From contig JBBIQJ010000013.1 in the NCBI GenBank assembly GCA_037442385.1, forward strand, positions 1 to 26,730: a stretch of DNA of 26,730 nucleotides. Direction: 5' to 3'. Origin of the DNA: LDYB01 sp037442385. GTDB lineage: Bacteria > Armatimonadota > Fimbriimonadia > Fimbriimonadales > GBS-DC. Below the pieces are notes generated by a model, which was not told the origin of the DNA, did no database searches, and saw nothing but the letters and a program-made list of their open reading frames with translations. A program made the translations under genes and the position numbers. Of the stretch, positions 6,039 through 14,259 are shown piece by piece (within the stretch, counting starts at the first letter, position 1; each line of letters begins with the position of its first letter).

Positions 6039-7766
6039 TTATTGGTAACGCGGCGCAAGCAAGTAGAAGGTGCGCCCCAGCACCTCCCGACGCTCCAGCA
6101 ACAGTACCCCAGGATCCTCAAGGCGTGTGGCATCGGTGGTAAGGCAATAGGCGCCTTCCGTGCGCATACGATGCAAAACGGTTTGCCAGTCGTCTGCGCT
6201 CGCATACTTTCCCTTTCGGTAAAACTGCAGGCTGGGGTAGCCCGGGTTCACCCGATACAGCACCAGCGTGCGATAGGTCGGCACAGCCTGTGCCAGTTCC
6301 CGAATGGGTCGCAGAGCGAGGCGGTCATAGCCTGTGAGCGCGCCGTTCCAGCCCACAGCCAGCGTCAGCACGCCCAGCGCGAGCGTCCAGCGCGGCTGCC
6401 AGTTCCAGAGGCTTGCAAACGCAATCGCCCCTGTGCCCACCAGCAGAGCATATGCCCCCGGCGTCGCGCTCATCACGCCCAGCGCGAGCGTCCAGCGCGG
6501 CTGCCAGTTCCAGAGGCTTGCAAACGCAATCGCCCCTGTGCCCACCAGCAGAGCATATGCCCCCGGCGTCGCGCTCATCACACCCAGCGCAACCCCCAGC
6601 CCGCCCCAGAGCAGGGCAGGCGCCTGCACCAGCCAGCGCAAACGCCCCGCCTGCGCCGCTTTTTGCAACTCCAGCCCCGCCAGCAACGCCAGCGCAGGAA
6701 ACATTGGGAAGATGTAAGCAGGCAGTTTCGTGAAGCTCAGCGTGAACAACCCGAACACCAGCCAGCACCAGCGCTGGAGATAGCCCATGAACGGGTCTTC
6801 GGCGCGACGCCACAGCACTGACGCCCACGCCGCCATCGGAAAGCCGCCCAGCCACAACACCACGACATAAAACAACAGATAAATCGCCCCGCCTGCAAGC
6901 ATACCCGCTATATCCCCACGCAGAATCAAGGGCAATACCGAGTGCGCCGTGTCGCCCCCTGCAAAGCGCAACAGATTCTGCTTCACCACGAACTCGGTAA
7001 AGAATTCCGCGCCGTGCTGCAGGTAAACGCCCCCATACCACGGCGCGGCGGGCAACAACGCCACACCGCGCGCCCCCAGCACCCAGCGAAATCGCACGCC
7101 CCGCGCCCGCAACTCCCGCAGACTCACCATGTAGAGCAACCCCACCAGTCCCAGCCCGAACGGTCCCTTCGTCAGAACTGCCAGCCCCAGCGCAACCCCC
7201 CCCACCATGCTCCAGAGCATGGGGCGATGAGGTAGCTCCCAGAGCGCTATCAGCGCCATCAGCAAGAAGAAGGTCAGCGCCATATCGGTGATAGCAAGGC
7301 GTGCGAGAATCAGGCTCAGCGGCGCCATCGCAAACAGCAGCGCCGCCGTCGTGCCCACGCCCTGCCCCAGCCTGCGATTGCCCCATATTCCGAGCGCTAT
7401 CAGTGTCAGCGCGTACATGACTACCGAGGGCAGGCGCAAGACGAACTCATCGGAGAACAGGCGCAAAGGAAGCGATTCAAAGGCGCGCATGCTGAGCATC
7501 ATCAGCCAGTAGAGCAGGGGCGGCTTCTCGAACCAGGGTTCATTCTGGAAAGTCGGTGTCAGCCAATCGTAGCGCTGGTGCATCTCCCACGCCACAGACG
7601 CATAAAACCCTTCGTCCAGATCCGTCAACCCGAAAGCCGTGATGTCAATCAGCGCTGCTAGCACCAGAAGCCAGATTAGCCCACGCACGCCCCAGAGTGT
7701 ACCATGAGGCTTAGAAGGCTCGGAAGGTATGGCAGGGGCATGTTCTTCACTTGTAACATCGCTCAT
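6039..7766 (-). CDS. GT39/ArnT-like integral membrane glycosyltransferase
   Basis: 575-residue polytopic protein, probably using a polyprenyl-phosphate sugar donor on the outer face of the inner membrane. After a charged N-terminus and a first membrane segment comes TDLDEGFYASVAWEM (acidic first-loop motif) and then FEKPPLLYWLMML, the signature of the ArnT/PMT-like (GT39/GT83) families. About ten further hydrophobic segments follow, then a soluble C-terminal domain of about 100 residues. Residues about 396-466 contain an exact 35-residue repeat caused by a 105-bp DNA duplication, so the protein is longer than its ancestor by one hydrophobic segment. Acceptor unknown (lipid A, protein or glycan). 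Confidence 0.88.
   Translation of the reverse strand: MSDVTSEEHAPAIPSEPSKPHGTLWGVRGLIWLLVLAALIDITAFGLTDLDEGFYASVAWEMHQRYDWLTPTFQNEPWFEKPPLLYWLMMLSMRAFESLPLRLFSDEFVLRLPSVVMYALTLIALGIWGNRRLGQGVGTTAALLFAMAPLSLILARLAITDMALTFFLLMALIALWELPHRPMLWSMVGGVALGLAVLTKGPFGLGLVGLLYMVSLRELRARGVRFRWVLGARGVALLPAAPWYGGVYLQHGAEFFTEFVVKQNLLRFAGGDTAHSVLPLILRGDIAGMLAGGAIYLLFYVVVLWLGGFPMAAWASVLWRRAEDPFMGYLQRWCWLVFGLFTLSFTKLPAYIFPMFPALALLAGLELQKAAQAGRLRWLVQAPALLWGGLGVALGVMSATPGAYALLVGTGAIAFASLWNWQPRWTLALGVMSATPGAYALLVGTGAIAFASLWNWQPRWTLALGVLTLAVGWNGALTGYDRLALRPIRELAQAVPTYRTLVLYRVNPGYPSLQFYRKGKYASADDWQTVLHRMRTEGAYCLTTDATRLEDPGVLLLERREVLGRTFYLLAPRYQ
6369..6581. repeat. 105-bp exact in-frame tandem duplication inside the GT39 gene
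   Basis: Bases 6369-6476 and 6474-6581 are identical with a period of 105 bp (35 codons). The duplicated peptide starts ALGVMSATPGAYALLVG and ends LWNWQPRWTL. There is no sequence difference between copies, so the event is recent, kept by gene conversion, or an assembly artefact. The reading frame is kept. Confidence 0.95.
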
Positions 7767-7865
7767 AGTAGGAATTTACGACTTCAAGGCGTATACTTCT
7801 CGAAAAAGCTAAATCAGAGCCAAGCAACCGTGTCTGCAAAGATGCGGGAACAGAAGGGGTGAACG
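7767..7865. promoter_or_regulatory. divergent promoter region, GT39 gene and HTH gene
   Basis: Ninety-nine bases between two divergent genes. TATACT at 7792-7797 (plus) could be the -10 of the HTH gene, leaving a leader of about 60 nt; AGGGGTG precedes its ATG. On the minus strand a TAAATT lies six bases before the GT39 ATG. No clear -35 boxes and no strong hairpin. Confidence 0.35.
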
Positions 7866-8360
7866 ATGAAATCGCTAGGCGTAATTCTGTGGGCACGCAC
7901 TTCCTGTATAGAAGCCTACCTGTGTGAGCACCTCAGTACGCATCCGAAACTGCAGCTACTTCAGTCGAGGAGCAGCTCCACCTGCCCTGATTCTGCCAGT
8001 GCGCACTCGCCACCTCAGCCGATTCGGGTCATTCTACTGGCGCGAAACCCTATGGTAGAGGCGTATCTGCTTCAAGAACTGAACGCGCTTCCAAACCTCT
8101 CGCTTACTTTCACTAGAAAGCAGGAAAGCAAACCCGATGCAGTGATCATCGATAGCAAGGTGCTGACTCCGAGTGAGCGCCGTGTGCTGCAGGGGTGCGC
8201 CGAGTATGACCGGCTTGCGGAAGCGGCTGAGGCGCTTTGTCTGGCTGAGGCAACCATCAAAAAACATCTCTGCCACATTTACACCAAGTTAGGGCGGCAC
8301 AGTTTGCATAGGGTGTTGTTATGTGCAACGGAGTGGGGATTGATTGAAACACTCAGATAG
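7866..8360 (+). CDS. small LuxR-type HTH protein with duplicated N-terminal half-domain
   Basis: 164-residue putative DNA-binding regulator. Residues about 99-160 form a GerE/LuxR helix-turn-helix: LTPSERRVLQGCAEYDRLAE, then AEATIKKHLCHIYTKLGRH, matching the pattern LTxxExxVL...TVKxHLxxIYxKL. The N-terminus is unusual: residues 5-31 (GVILWARTSCIEAYLCEHL) and 54-80 (RVILLARNPMVEAYLLQEL) are copies of one unit, 13 of 27 identical, each looking like the first strand and helix of a receiver-like fold. DAVIIDSKV follows the second copy like a third strand, but a full receiver (about 120 residues) is absent. Regulator of unknown target; it precedes the envelope operon at 8455. Confidence 0.75.
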   Translation: MKSLGVILWARTSCIEAYLCEHLSTHPKLQLLQSRSSSTCPDSASAHSPPQPIRVILLARNPMVEAYLLQELNALPNLSLTFTRKQESKPDAVIIDSKVLTPSERRVLQGCAEYDRLAEAAEALCLAEATIKKHLCHIYTKLGRHSLHRVLLCATEWGLIETLR

Positions 8361-8425
8361 ACAATTCTCCGAAAGTGGAAAAAAAAAATTCGCCCTCAGG
8401 GGAGAAAACAGGCGCAGACATGGCG

Positions 8426-8431
8426 TATAAT
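8426..8431 (+). promoter_or_regulatory. candidate -10 box of the 8455-12777 operon
   Basis: Consensus TATAAT 23 bases before the first ATG, with AAGGGG in the ribosome binding position at about 8443. An A9-10 tract lies upstream at about 8381-8390. No good -35 hexamer is visible at 17 bp. Confidence 0.55.
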
Positions 8432-8454
8432 GCCAACGCTGAAGGGGTACGGCG

Positions 8455-8928
8455 ATGGCGACCTTGAGCCGAACCGAATCAACTGGGGGTACCCGCCGCC
8501 GTGGGTGGTGGATTGAAGTGCTGTTAGGCGCGGCGCTCCTCTGGCGGGCGCTGATAGCGTATGCCGAATGGCGAAGCGAGGGACACTACCTGTGGCTGTT
8601 TGGGGCGACTTACGACGCAGGTGTGGTGCGCCCTGGCACAGTGATCCGCCACCGTGTATGGGTGTTCAATCCCACTATGCGTCCCTTGGAGATTAAGCCA
8701 GAGCCCAGCTGCGGCTGTACCCTGCTGGAAGGGGGTTCGCGTCAGTTAGGTTTGGTGGACGGCTTTCCTCTGACCGTCGTAGTGGACACCACCGGGAAGC
8801 CTGCGGGGCGGCAGACGCAAGGGGTGGAGCTGGTTGTCCGCGACATAGAGCGCGGCGTGAGCTGGCGGGAACACATCGAAATTCGGTTTGAGGTTGCCAA
8901 ACCTACCGCCTCAGCGAAATCAAACTGA
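8455..8928 (+). CDS. membrane-anchored DUF1573-like protein
   Basis: 157 residues. A single membrane segment (about 20-40, IEVLLGAALLWRALIAYA) places the rest outside the cytoplasm. The soluble part has the DUF1573 pattern: FGATYDAGVVRPGTVIRHRVWVFNP, then KPEPSCGCTLLEGG with the CGC motif, then a second beta-rich half (LTVVVDTTGKPAGRQTQGV), an immunoglobulin-like fold. DUF1573 proteins are common in Bacteroidetes, Planctomycetes and Armatimonadetes and lack a settled function. First gene of a five-gene plus-strand operon; the next gene starts 16 nt later. Confidence 0.8.
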   Translation: MATLSRTESTGGTRRRGWWIEVLLGAALLWRALIAYAEWRSEGHYLWLFGATYDAGVVRPGTVIRHRVWVFNPTMRPLEIKPEPSCGCTLLEGGSRQLGLVDGFPLTVVVDTTGKPAGRQTQGVELVVRDIERGVSWREHIEIRFEVAKPTASAKSN

Positions 8929-8944
8929 CCGGAGGAGAAAGACG

Positions 8945-9325
8945 ATGAGACGAAAAGAGTATGGAGTGATGCTGGTGCGTAGCACAATGCTGATGGTGAG
9001 CATATTACTTGTGATGACACTTGCGATACAGCCGAGCTGGTCGAAAAAGTGTGGCATTTGTCATACTCAGCGTGTGCGGATGTGTGACGAATCTGTGTGT
9101 GGCGTATTTCCTGCATGCATGGGGCCTTGCGAATGTGAAGAGTGGAACTCTCGAAGCTGCCAAGGCGATGGGCTGGATTGTAGGGGAACCCATGTTGGCA
9201 ATGTGCCAGTGACGGTCTATCCGGGTAATTGCGATAATGGCACGCGTAGCTGCGTCTGCAGGACAGATCCCTCCGTACCCCCCTTCAGGCAATTGCGCCC
9301 TAAAGATGTATGTACGCCGTGCTGA
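8945..9325 (+). CDS. exported cysteine-rich protein, unknown function
   Basis: 126 residues, not recognised. The ATG at 8945 is preferred over an upstream in-frame one because GGAGGA lies 7 nt before it and a signal peptide results: basic MRRKEYG, a hydrophobic stretch of about 20 (MLMVSILLVMTLAI), then a likely cleavage near PSWS. The mature part of about 95 residues carries 14 cysteines, starting KKCGICH and including PCECEEW, SCVC and a final CTPC. An even, high Cys count in an exported protein suggests disulfides or metal binding. CxxC motifs are not followed by His in the CxxCH haem pattern except CGICH once, so at most one c-type haem site is possible. AT-richer than its neighbours. Confidence 0.65.
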   Translation: MRRKEYGVMLVRSTMLMVSILLVMTLAIQPSWSKKCGICHTQRVRMCDESVCGVFPACMGPCECEEWNSRSCQGDGLDCRGTHVGNVPVTVYPGNCDNGTRSCVCRTDPSVPPFRQLRPKDVCTPC

Positions 9326-9339
9326 GGATGGTAGAGACT

Positions 9340-10464
9340 ATGCGCACTATAGTGGTAGTCCTATCTACTTGGCTGGTGCTGTTGGGGGCGTGGGCAAACC
9401 CCTTGCCAAAGAAGTTGGCTCATGCCCTCCAACAGCGAGAGCATTTTTACTATAATCGTCATATTGTGTTCATAGTAGAAACTCAATACGACATATTCAA
9501 GCCGCGTCGCAATCAAGCACAATCACGGTACATTTTGGAAATATTTCGTTCAAAAGGGGCAATCATGGCAACTCAGCGTCCTTTGCAAGGAACGAAATAT
9601 CGCACAGAACTTGGGAACGACATCTATGTTGAACTTGACAAAGGTACTAATGGTATCATCATGACATCGAGCTGCTATCTCGGTGAGGAGGTAGGTGCTT
9701 TAGTGGAGCCAGACATGGAATTCCAAAGTCAGTCGCCAGCGAAAGTAGGAATGGGAGCTGTAATTGGAAGGAATGCAACTCAAGGTCCCTACGGCAACCC
9801 TCAAGTGCCGAGCTTTGTTTGTCAAGAGGTGTGTAACCAGCGAGGGGTCTTCACTGTTGGCTTAGATGTCTCTAAACTTTACGGTGCCCAGTGGGAACGA
9901 ATCGAGGAGCGTGGGAACCGGTGGATTATGATCGGCAGGATCAATGCACCCGATTATGATTCGGCGGCGACAGAAAATGAACCTGATGTTGTTATTCGTG
10001 TGGAACTTAGCAAATCCGATGCTCTGGTTTTAGAGCTAGAAATATTTAGACCCCTAAGAGCAGCGAACAACTGGCAGCGTGGTCGATTTCGTACGGTGAG
10101 AACTCATGAGGTTGACGGTTTTAATGTCCCCGCAGAGATAGAGTACCGTGCTGAAAGTTCTGGTGGAGGCTATGTGGTTCGTTCGCACTACAAGCTTGTT
10201 AGCATCAAACCTTTCAAGAATGTTTTGTCTCTCGAGATACCTCTAGGCACCAGGGTGGAGGATCGTAGGTTAGGGCGCCCCGTTAGCTACCGTTGGCAAG
10301 GGCGCTTGCCGACCGAAGAGGAACTCAAGCAGCTCGCGTTGCATCAAGGCTACCTGCTTCCTGCAGAGTCGCCTCAGCGGCGCTATTCGCTGTGGTTATT
10401 TGTGCCTGCAGTGGTCTTTTTCGCGGTGGCGGGGTATCTTTACTGGAGACAGAGGCGCAAATGA
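9340..10464 (+). CDS. exported protein with C-terminal membrane anchor, unknown function
   Basis: About 374 residues, not recognised. Three in-frame ATGs (9310, 9328, 9340) are possible; 9340 gives the cleanest signal peptide (MRTIVVVLSTWLVLLGAWA) with a GAGG upstream, while 9310 would overlap the previous gene by 16 nt. The mature part is beta-rich and opens with a HFYYNRHIVFIVETQYDI-type region resembling LolA/MucB-like outer-membrane sorting folds only vaguely. It ends with LWLFVPAVVFFAVAGYLYWR and a basic tail, a single anchor that would leave the domain outside. GC is about 43% in sampled 60-base lines against over 60% nearby, so fast evolution or transfer is likely. It overlaps the next gene by ATGA. 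Confidence 0.7.
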   Translation: MRTIVVVLSTWLVLLGAWANPLPKKLAHALQQREHFYYNRHIVFIVETQYDIFKPRRNQAQSRYILEIFRSKGAIMATQRPLQGTKYRTELGNDIYVELDKGTNGIIMTSSCYLGEEVGALVEPDMEFQSQSPAKVGMGAVIGRNATQGPYGNPQVPSFVCQEVCNQRGVFTVGLDVSKLYGAQWERIEERGNRWIMIGRINAPDYDSAATENEPDVVIRVELSKSDALVLELEIFRPLRAANNWQRGRFRTVRTHEVDGFNVPAEIEYRAESSGGGYVVRSHYKLVSIKPFKNVLSLEIPLGTRVEDRRLGRPVSYRWQGRLPTEEELKQLALHQGYLLPAESPQRRYSLWLFVPAVVFFAVAGYLYWRQRRK

Positions 10465-11264
10465 GGCGTAGAGGGTTCTCGCTGGTGGAGTTGCTGGTCG
10501 TGTTGGGGATTATTTCCCTGCTGGCGGCGTTGCTGTATCCCATCTTTGCCGCTGCGCGGGAGCGGGGGCGCACGGTTCGTTGTATTGCGCAAGTGCGACA
10601 GCTAACACAAAGCACCCTGATGTACCTTGTCGACTCAGGCGACACCTATCCGCTGGCAGCCTATTTCAGCACGCACAACGGACGGCCCTGCTTCTTCACG
10701 CTCTATCACGCGCTCGTGCCCTACGTCAAAGATAAAGAGATTGTCCAGTGTCCTTCAGACCCCAGACCGCTGGATGTGGAGTGGGCGATCAGTCAGATGG
10801 CGACCCTGTGCCCTGCGATGGGCTTTCGCTACAGCAGTTATATGGCGAACTGGTGTCTGATTGAAACGGGCACTTTGCTGGGGGACTTTCATCCGCCTGT
10901 TTCCGCGGCGCAGGTGGAGTTTCCTGCGGAGACAGCCCTGTATTACGATGGGAGCATCACAGGGTTGCCTAGCTTGTATCCCTTTGTTCAGGGACGCCAT
11001 CACGAGCAGGTCGTTGTGGGGCTTGCCGATGGGCACAGCAAGGCGTGGAAGGCGCGTCGGGGGTACGGGCATCATCGGCGAGCGGATGGGGTTCTGGCGG
11101 CGCGCCACTGCCTGATTGAGCCATCGGCATACTATCGGGGCGGGATTTTCTGCGAGGATATGATAATCGGTGTCGTTCGCCGAGACCGTCAGGGGCGCCC
11201 TTGCTGGTATTGCCCGAACCGCTCGCAAGGAGGCGTGGGGTACCTTGAAGGCAACTGCGAATAG
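10461..11264 (+). CDS. prepilin-like protein with H-X9-DG motif
   Basis: 267 residues. Starts MRRRGFSLVELLVVLGI: a type IV prepilin (class III) signal with cleavage after Gly5, Phe6 as +1 and Glu10 at +5, then a hydrophobic helix and the FAAARERGRTVRCIAQVRQL segment typical of Armatimonadetes and Planctomycetes pseudopilins. His180, nine residues, Asp190-Gly191 (RHHEQVVVGLADGH) is the H-X9-DG motif of the prepilin-type processing-associated domain. The body has eight or more cysteines (for example QCPSD, CEDM, CWYCPN). ATG chosen by the prepilin signal; a longer frame exists upstream. The start overlaps the previous stop (ATGA). Needs a prepilin peptidase encoded elsewhere. Confidence 0.88.
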   Translation: MRRRGFSLVELLVVLGIISLLAALLYPIFAAARERGRTVRCIAQVRQLTQSTLMYLVDSGDTYPLAAYFSTHNGRPCFFTLYHALVPYVKDKEIVQCPSDPRPLDVEWAISQMATLCPAMGFRYSSYMANWCLIETGTLLGDFHPPVSAAQVEFPAETALYYDGSITGLPSLYPFVQGRHHEQVVVGLADGHSKAWKARRGYGHHRRADGVLAARHCLIEPSAYYRGGIFCEDMIIGVVRRDRQGRPCWYCPNRSQGGVGYLEGNCE

Positions 11265-12777
11265 GTGCGCAAGCAAGCAGGATTTGCTCTGGTTAGCGAG
11301 CGCGGTGGGGGCGGCACTGGCGTTTCCGCCAGTTAATGCGTGGTGTCTGCTAACAGTAGCCCCTGCAGGCTGGCTATGGGTTCTTTTGCGGGAGCAGGGG
11401 ACGCGGAGAGTCGCAATCGCGTTCAACTGGGGATTGACCTTTATTGCAGTCCAGAGCGTATGGGCGTTGCCGACCTTTGCTCAGCAAGCCCAGGCGGACT
11501 GGGCGGCGGGAGTTGCGTGGCTAATCGTGCTAATCTGGTACGCTTGCTGGTGCGCCCTGTTTGGGGGGCTAATTGGGCGCTTGCCATCCACAGGATGGAG
11601 CTGGGCGGTAGGCGCAGCTTCCGCATGGGTGGTAGTCAGCTGGCTCCGAAGCTTGGGGGCTTGGGGCTTTCCGTGGGCAATGCTGGCTTTACCGCTGGCG
11701 CGCTTCCCACTGCTGCTGCAACCTGCAGAGCTCGGTGGGATATGGCTTGTGGAATGGCTCCTGATGCTCTGGAACGCGCTACTGGTCCAGGCATGGAGGG
11801 GAGCAAATGGCAGAGCGTGGGCTGTACCTCTGAGTGTTCTTGCGCTCTGGATAGGGGCGAGTGTCTGGCTCTGGCAGCGGGCGCGCACCGCACCTCAGGA
11901 AACACCCCTCCGGGCGGCAGTGCTGCAAACCGAGTACGATGCTCCGCGCATGTTGTTCTCTGCCCAAATTTATGAATCAGGCGTCAAGCGATTACTAGAA
12001 CACGCACGCCGGTCTGGAGCGGAGTGGGTAATATTGCCCGAATCGTCCGAAACCTACTTCTGGTCGTCATTGATAGATCGAAGGCGCCTGCGACAGTGGC
12101 AAGAGTGGGCAAGGGATTACTCTGTACACATCCTGACAGGAGTTACTCGTCAGCACGGGGAATACAGCTTTAACAGCGCCCTGGGGGTTGCTCCTACGGG
12201 CTTGTGGGTGTTCTATGACAAGGTGAAACTAATGCCCTTCACAGAGTACGCACCTGCCGAACCGATAGCAAAGTGGCTGAAGTTGCTGGGCGCTTCGCGC
12301 CGGTCGCTCCGAGAGGGTGAGCAGGTTCAAGCCCTTCGTCTAGGTAAAGAGCCACCTGTTGGGGTGTTGATTTGTTACGAGAGCCTCTATGGGTGGATAG
12401 CGGCGCAAGCGGTGCGTGATGGAGCAAAGTGGCTGGTAGTAATGACCAGCGATCGATGGCTTCTGGGTACCGGTGTGCGTGAGCAGTTTGCAGACCACTG
12501 CGTCGTGCGTGCAATCGAGACACGACGTTGGGTCGCGCGCGCGTCAACCGTCGGAATCAGTGGCTTCATCAGCCCCCTCGGCGAGCGCTGGGAAGCCCCC
12601 GCAGGACGCCCGTATGTGATGGCTCACACACTCTACTGTTCCACTGGTCAAACTCTCTATGCACGCTGGGGTGACTACTGGAGCTATCTCAGTGGGTTAC
12701 TCTACTGCGCAGGCGTGATTTGGCGAATCGCCTTATCAACGCGCCTGCGGTGCATTCCCGCGGCAGACGCTGGCTGA
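11245..12777 (+). CDS. lnt: apolipoprotein N-acyltransferase
   Basis: Inner-membrane enzyme adding the third acyl chain to the N-terminal Cys of lipoproteins. About 510 residues with a TTG start at 11245, chosen because AAGGAGG lies 10 nt upstream; an in-frame ATG at 11170 would give 535 residues and a 95-nt overlap with the previous gene. The N-terminal half has about six membrane segments, including AFPPVN, GAWGFPWAMLAL. The C-terminal nitrilase-like domain keeps the catalytic triad: Glu266 in ILPESSETYF, Lys326 in YDKVKLMPFTEY, Cys377 in VLICYESLYG. Its presence supports a diderm envelope; the lipoprotein at 14665 would be a substrate. Confidence 0.93.
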   Translation: MKATANRCASKQDLLWLASAVGAALAFPPVNAWCLLTVAPAGWLWVLLREQGTRRVAIAFNWGLTFIAVQSVWALPTFAQQAQADWAAGVAWLIVLIWYACWCALFGGLIGRLPSTGWSWAVGAASAWVVVSWLRSLGAWGFPWAMLALPLARFPLLLQPAELGGIWLVEWLLMLWNALLVQAWRGANGRAWAVPLSVLALWIGASVWLWQRARTAPQETPLRAAVLQTEYDAPRMLFSAQIYESGVKRLLEHARRSGAEWVILPESSETYFWSSLIDRRRLRQWQEWARDYSVHILTGVTRQHGEYSFNSALGVAPTGLWVFYDKVKLMPFTEYAPAEPIAKWLKLLGASRRSLREGEQVQALRLGKEPPVGVLICYESLYGWIAAQAVRDGAKWLVVMTSDRWLLGTGVREQFADHCVVRAIETRRWVARASTVGISGFISPLGERWEAPAGRPYVMAHTLYCSTGQTLYARWGDYWSYLSGLLYCAGVIWRIALSTRLRCIPAADAG

Positions 12778-12799
12778 GCAAAGAACAGGATAGCCCCGC

Positions 12800-13666
12800 T
12801 CAATAGTAGTAGTCGGTGGCAGCCGCCATATATGCCTGATAGCTCACCCCCACAGCTGCACCGCCCACCAGCAGAATGCAGATCAGCGGCAGTACAAAGC
12901 GCATAGTGGGCTTCAGGCGACTTCCGAAGGGAGTGGCAGGAATCGCCAGCGCCAGCACGCAGAGCGCGAACGCCAGCAGGTACGGCGCCTGCAAGCTGGC
13001 ATATGCAAACCCCAGCGCCCACAGAACGCCATACAACATAACCGCCACGGCAATCGCGCCACGCCCCACACGGAATGAACGCATCACCCAGCCGATAGGA
13101 ACGCCAAGCCCCATAATCGCGCCCAGCGAACCTGCCATCTGCGCAAACGAGGCGCTTTTCGCGCCGTAAAACAACACCCCCGCGCTGACGCCGCCTATCA
13201 GCGCCACAAGAAACGCCGTCTGCCAGCCCGCCAGACGCTCCTCTGCCGAGGCTGCCGCCAGCGTGAGCGCCGCCAACCCCACCCCGAACACCAGAATCCA
13301 TGCAACTCCCACCGAAAGCGCCCAGTATTCGCTCTGCATAAGAGGCGAGAAGAGCAACACGAACACCCACGGCATTACCAGCGCCAGCCCCCAGCCCGCG
13401 ACCCAGCGATAGGCGGGCGCGATTCCTGCCAGCCAGCCCAGCGGGATCAGTCCCAGAGCCAGCCAGAAGACCCATTCCTGCGCATCGGATGGGAGAAACG
13501 CGGGCTTGCCTAGCATGAGCCAGTAGACCAGCCCCATGCCCAGCCCCACCGCCAGCGCACTGAGCCATCCATGGGCGCGGGGCAGCCGCCCGCCCACCAG
13601 CCAGAGAACCCCAGCCAGCAGGGCGGGCAACCCTGTAATCAGCAGGTTATTCAGCGCGAAGTTCAC
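12800..13666 (-). CDS. polytopic integral membrane protein, unknown function
   Basis: 288 residues, not recognised. About eight to nine hydrophobic segments separated by short loops, few charges, a soluble-looking stretch of only a few residues anywhere; it ends in MAAATDYYY. No catalytic or transporter signature is visible. Third gene of the arsR-yceI operon; its ATG overlaps the yceI stop (ATGA), so it likely functions with YceI in envelope or isoprenoid/lipid handling, but that is inference from position. Convergent with lnt, with 22 bp between the stops. Confidence 0.75.
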   Translation of the reverse strand: MNFALNNLLITGLPALLAGVLWLVGGRLPRAHGWLSALAVGLGMGLVYWLMLGKPAFLPSDAQEWVFWLALGLIPLGWLAGIAPAYRWVAGWGLALVMPWVFVLLFSPLMQSEYWALSVGVAWILVFGVGLAALTLAAASAEERLAGWQTAFLVALIGGVSAGVLFYGAKSASFAQMAGSLGAIMGLGVPIGWVMRSFRVGRGAIAVAVMLYGVLWALGFAYASLQAPYLLAFALCVLALAIPATPFGSRLKPTMRFVLPLICILLVGGAAVGVSYQAYMAAATDYYY

Positions 13667-14259
13667 TGGCGTATCGCCTCCACGCTGATAGTAACGCGCA
13701 CCTCATCAGAGAGACCCCCATTCAGCCCATAATTGATGCCGAACTCACTGCGCTTGATGGTGAAAGTGGTCTCGTATCCGATAATCTCCTGCCCACGCGG
13801 ATTGCGCCCCTTACCCGTGAAAGTAACGCGGATCGTCAGCGGCTTGGTAACCCCGCGCAGGGTCAGGTTGCCCTGCACCTCCACGGTGGTGTCGTTGATT
13901 TTGCGCACGCGCGTGCTCTTGAAGGTCGCTTTGGGGAACTGGCGTGTATTGAAGAAGTCGGGGTTGCGCAGGTGGTCATCGCGTTGGGAGTTGCCTGTAT
14001 CCACGCTGTTGAGGTCTATCTCAAACTGCACGGAACTGCGCTCGGGATTCTTCTCGTCCACCACCAGCATGCCGGAGAACTGGTTGAACCGCCCGTAAAC
14101 ATAGGCGGTGTTCATGTGTTTCACGCGGAACAGGATACTGGAATGCACGGGGTCAACGCGGTAGGTAACGCCTTGAGCATAGAACGGTGTCAGCGTGCTA
14201 CTGAGCATTGCCAGCACAGCCAATCCCATCATACCATGCGTTGCGAACTGTTTCATCAT
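13663..14259 (-). CDS. YceI-family periplasmic lipocalin-like protein
   Basis: 198 residues. Signal peptide MMKQFATHGMMGLAVLAMLS with likely cleavage after YAQ. The mature chain is a standard YceI barrel: VTYRVDPVHSSILFRVKHM, then GRFNQFSGMLVVD, FEIDLNSVDTGNSQRDDHLR, FFNTRQFPKATFKST, GNLTLRGVTKPLTIRV, ending in FTIKRSEFGINYGL. Members bind polyisoprenoids or amphiphiles in the periplasm; cargo here unknown. GGAGGGAG precedes the ATG. Starts within the arsR stop codon (ATGA), so its expression is presumably controlled by that regulator. Confidence 0.93.
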   Translation of the reverse strand: MMKQFATHGMMGLAVLAMLSSTLTPFYAQGVTYRVDPVHSSILFRVKHMNTAYVYGRFNQFSGMLVVDEKNPERSSVQFEIDLNSVDTGNSQRDDHLRNPDFFNTRQFPKATFKSTRVRKINDTTVEVQGNLTLRGVTKPLTIRVTFTGKGRNPRGQEIIGYETTFTIKRSEFGINYGLNGGLSDEVRVTISVEAIRQ

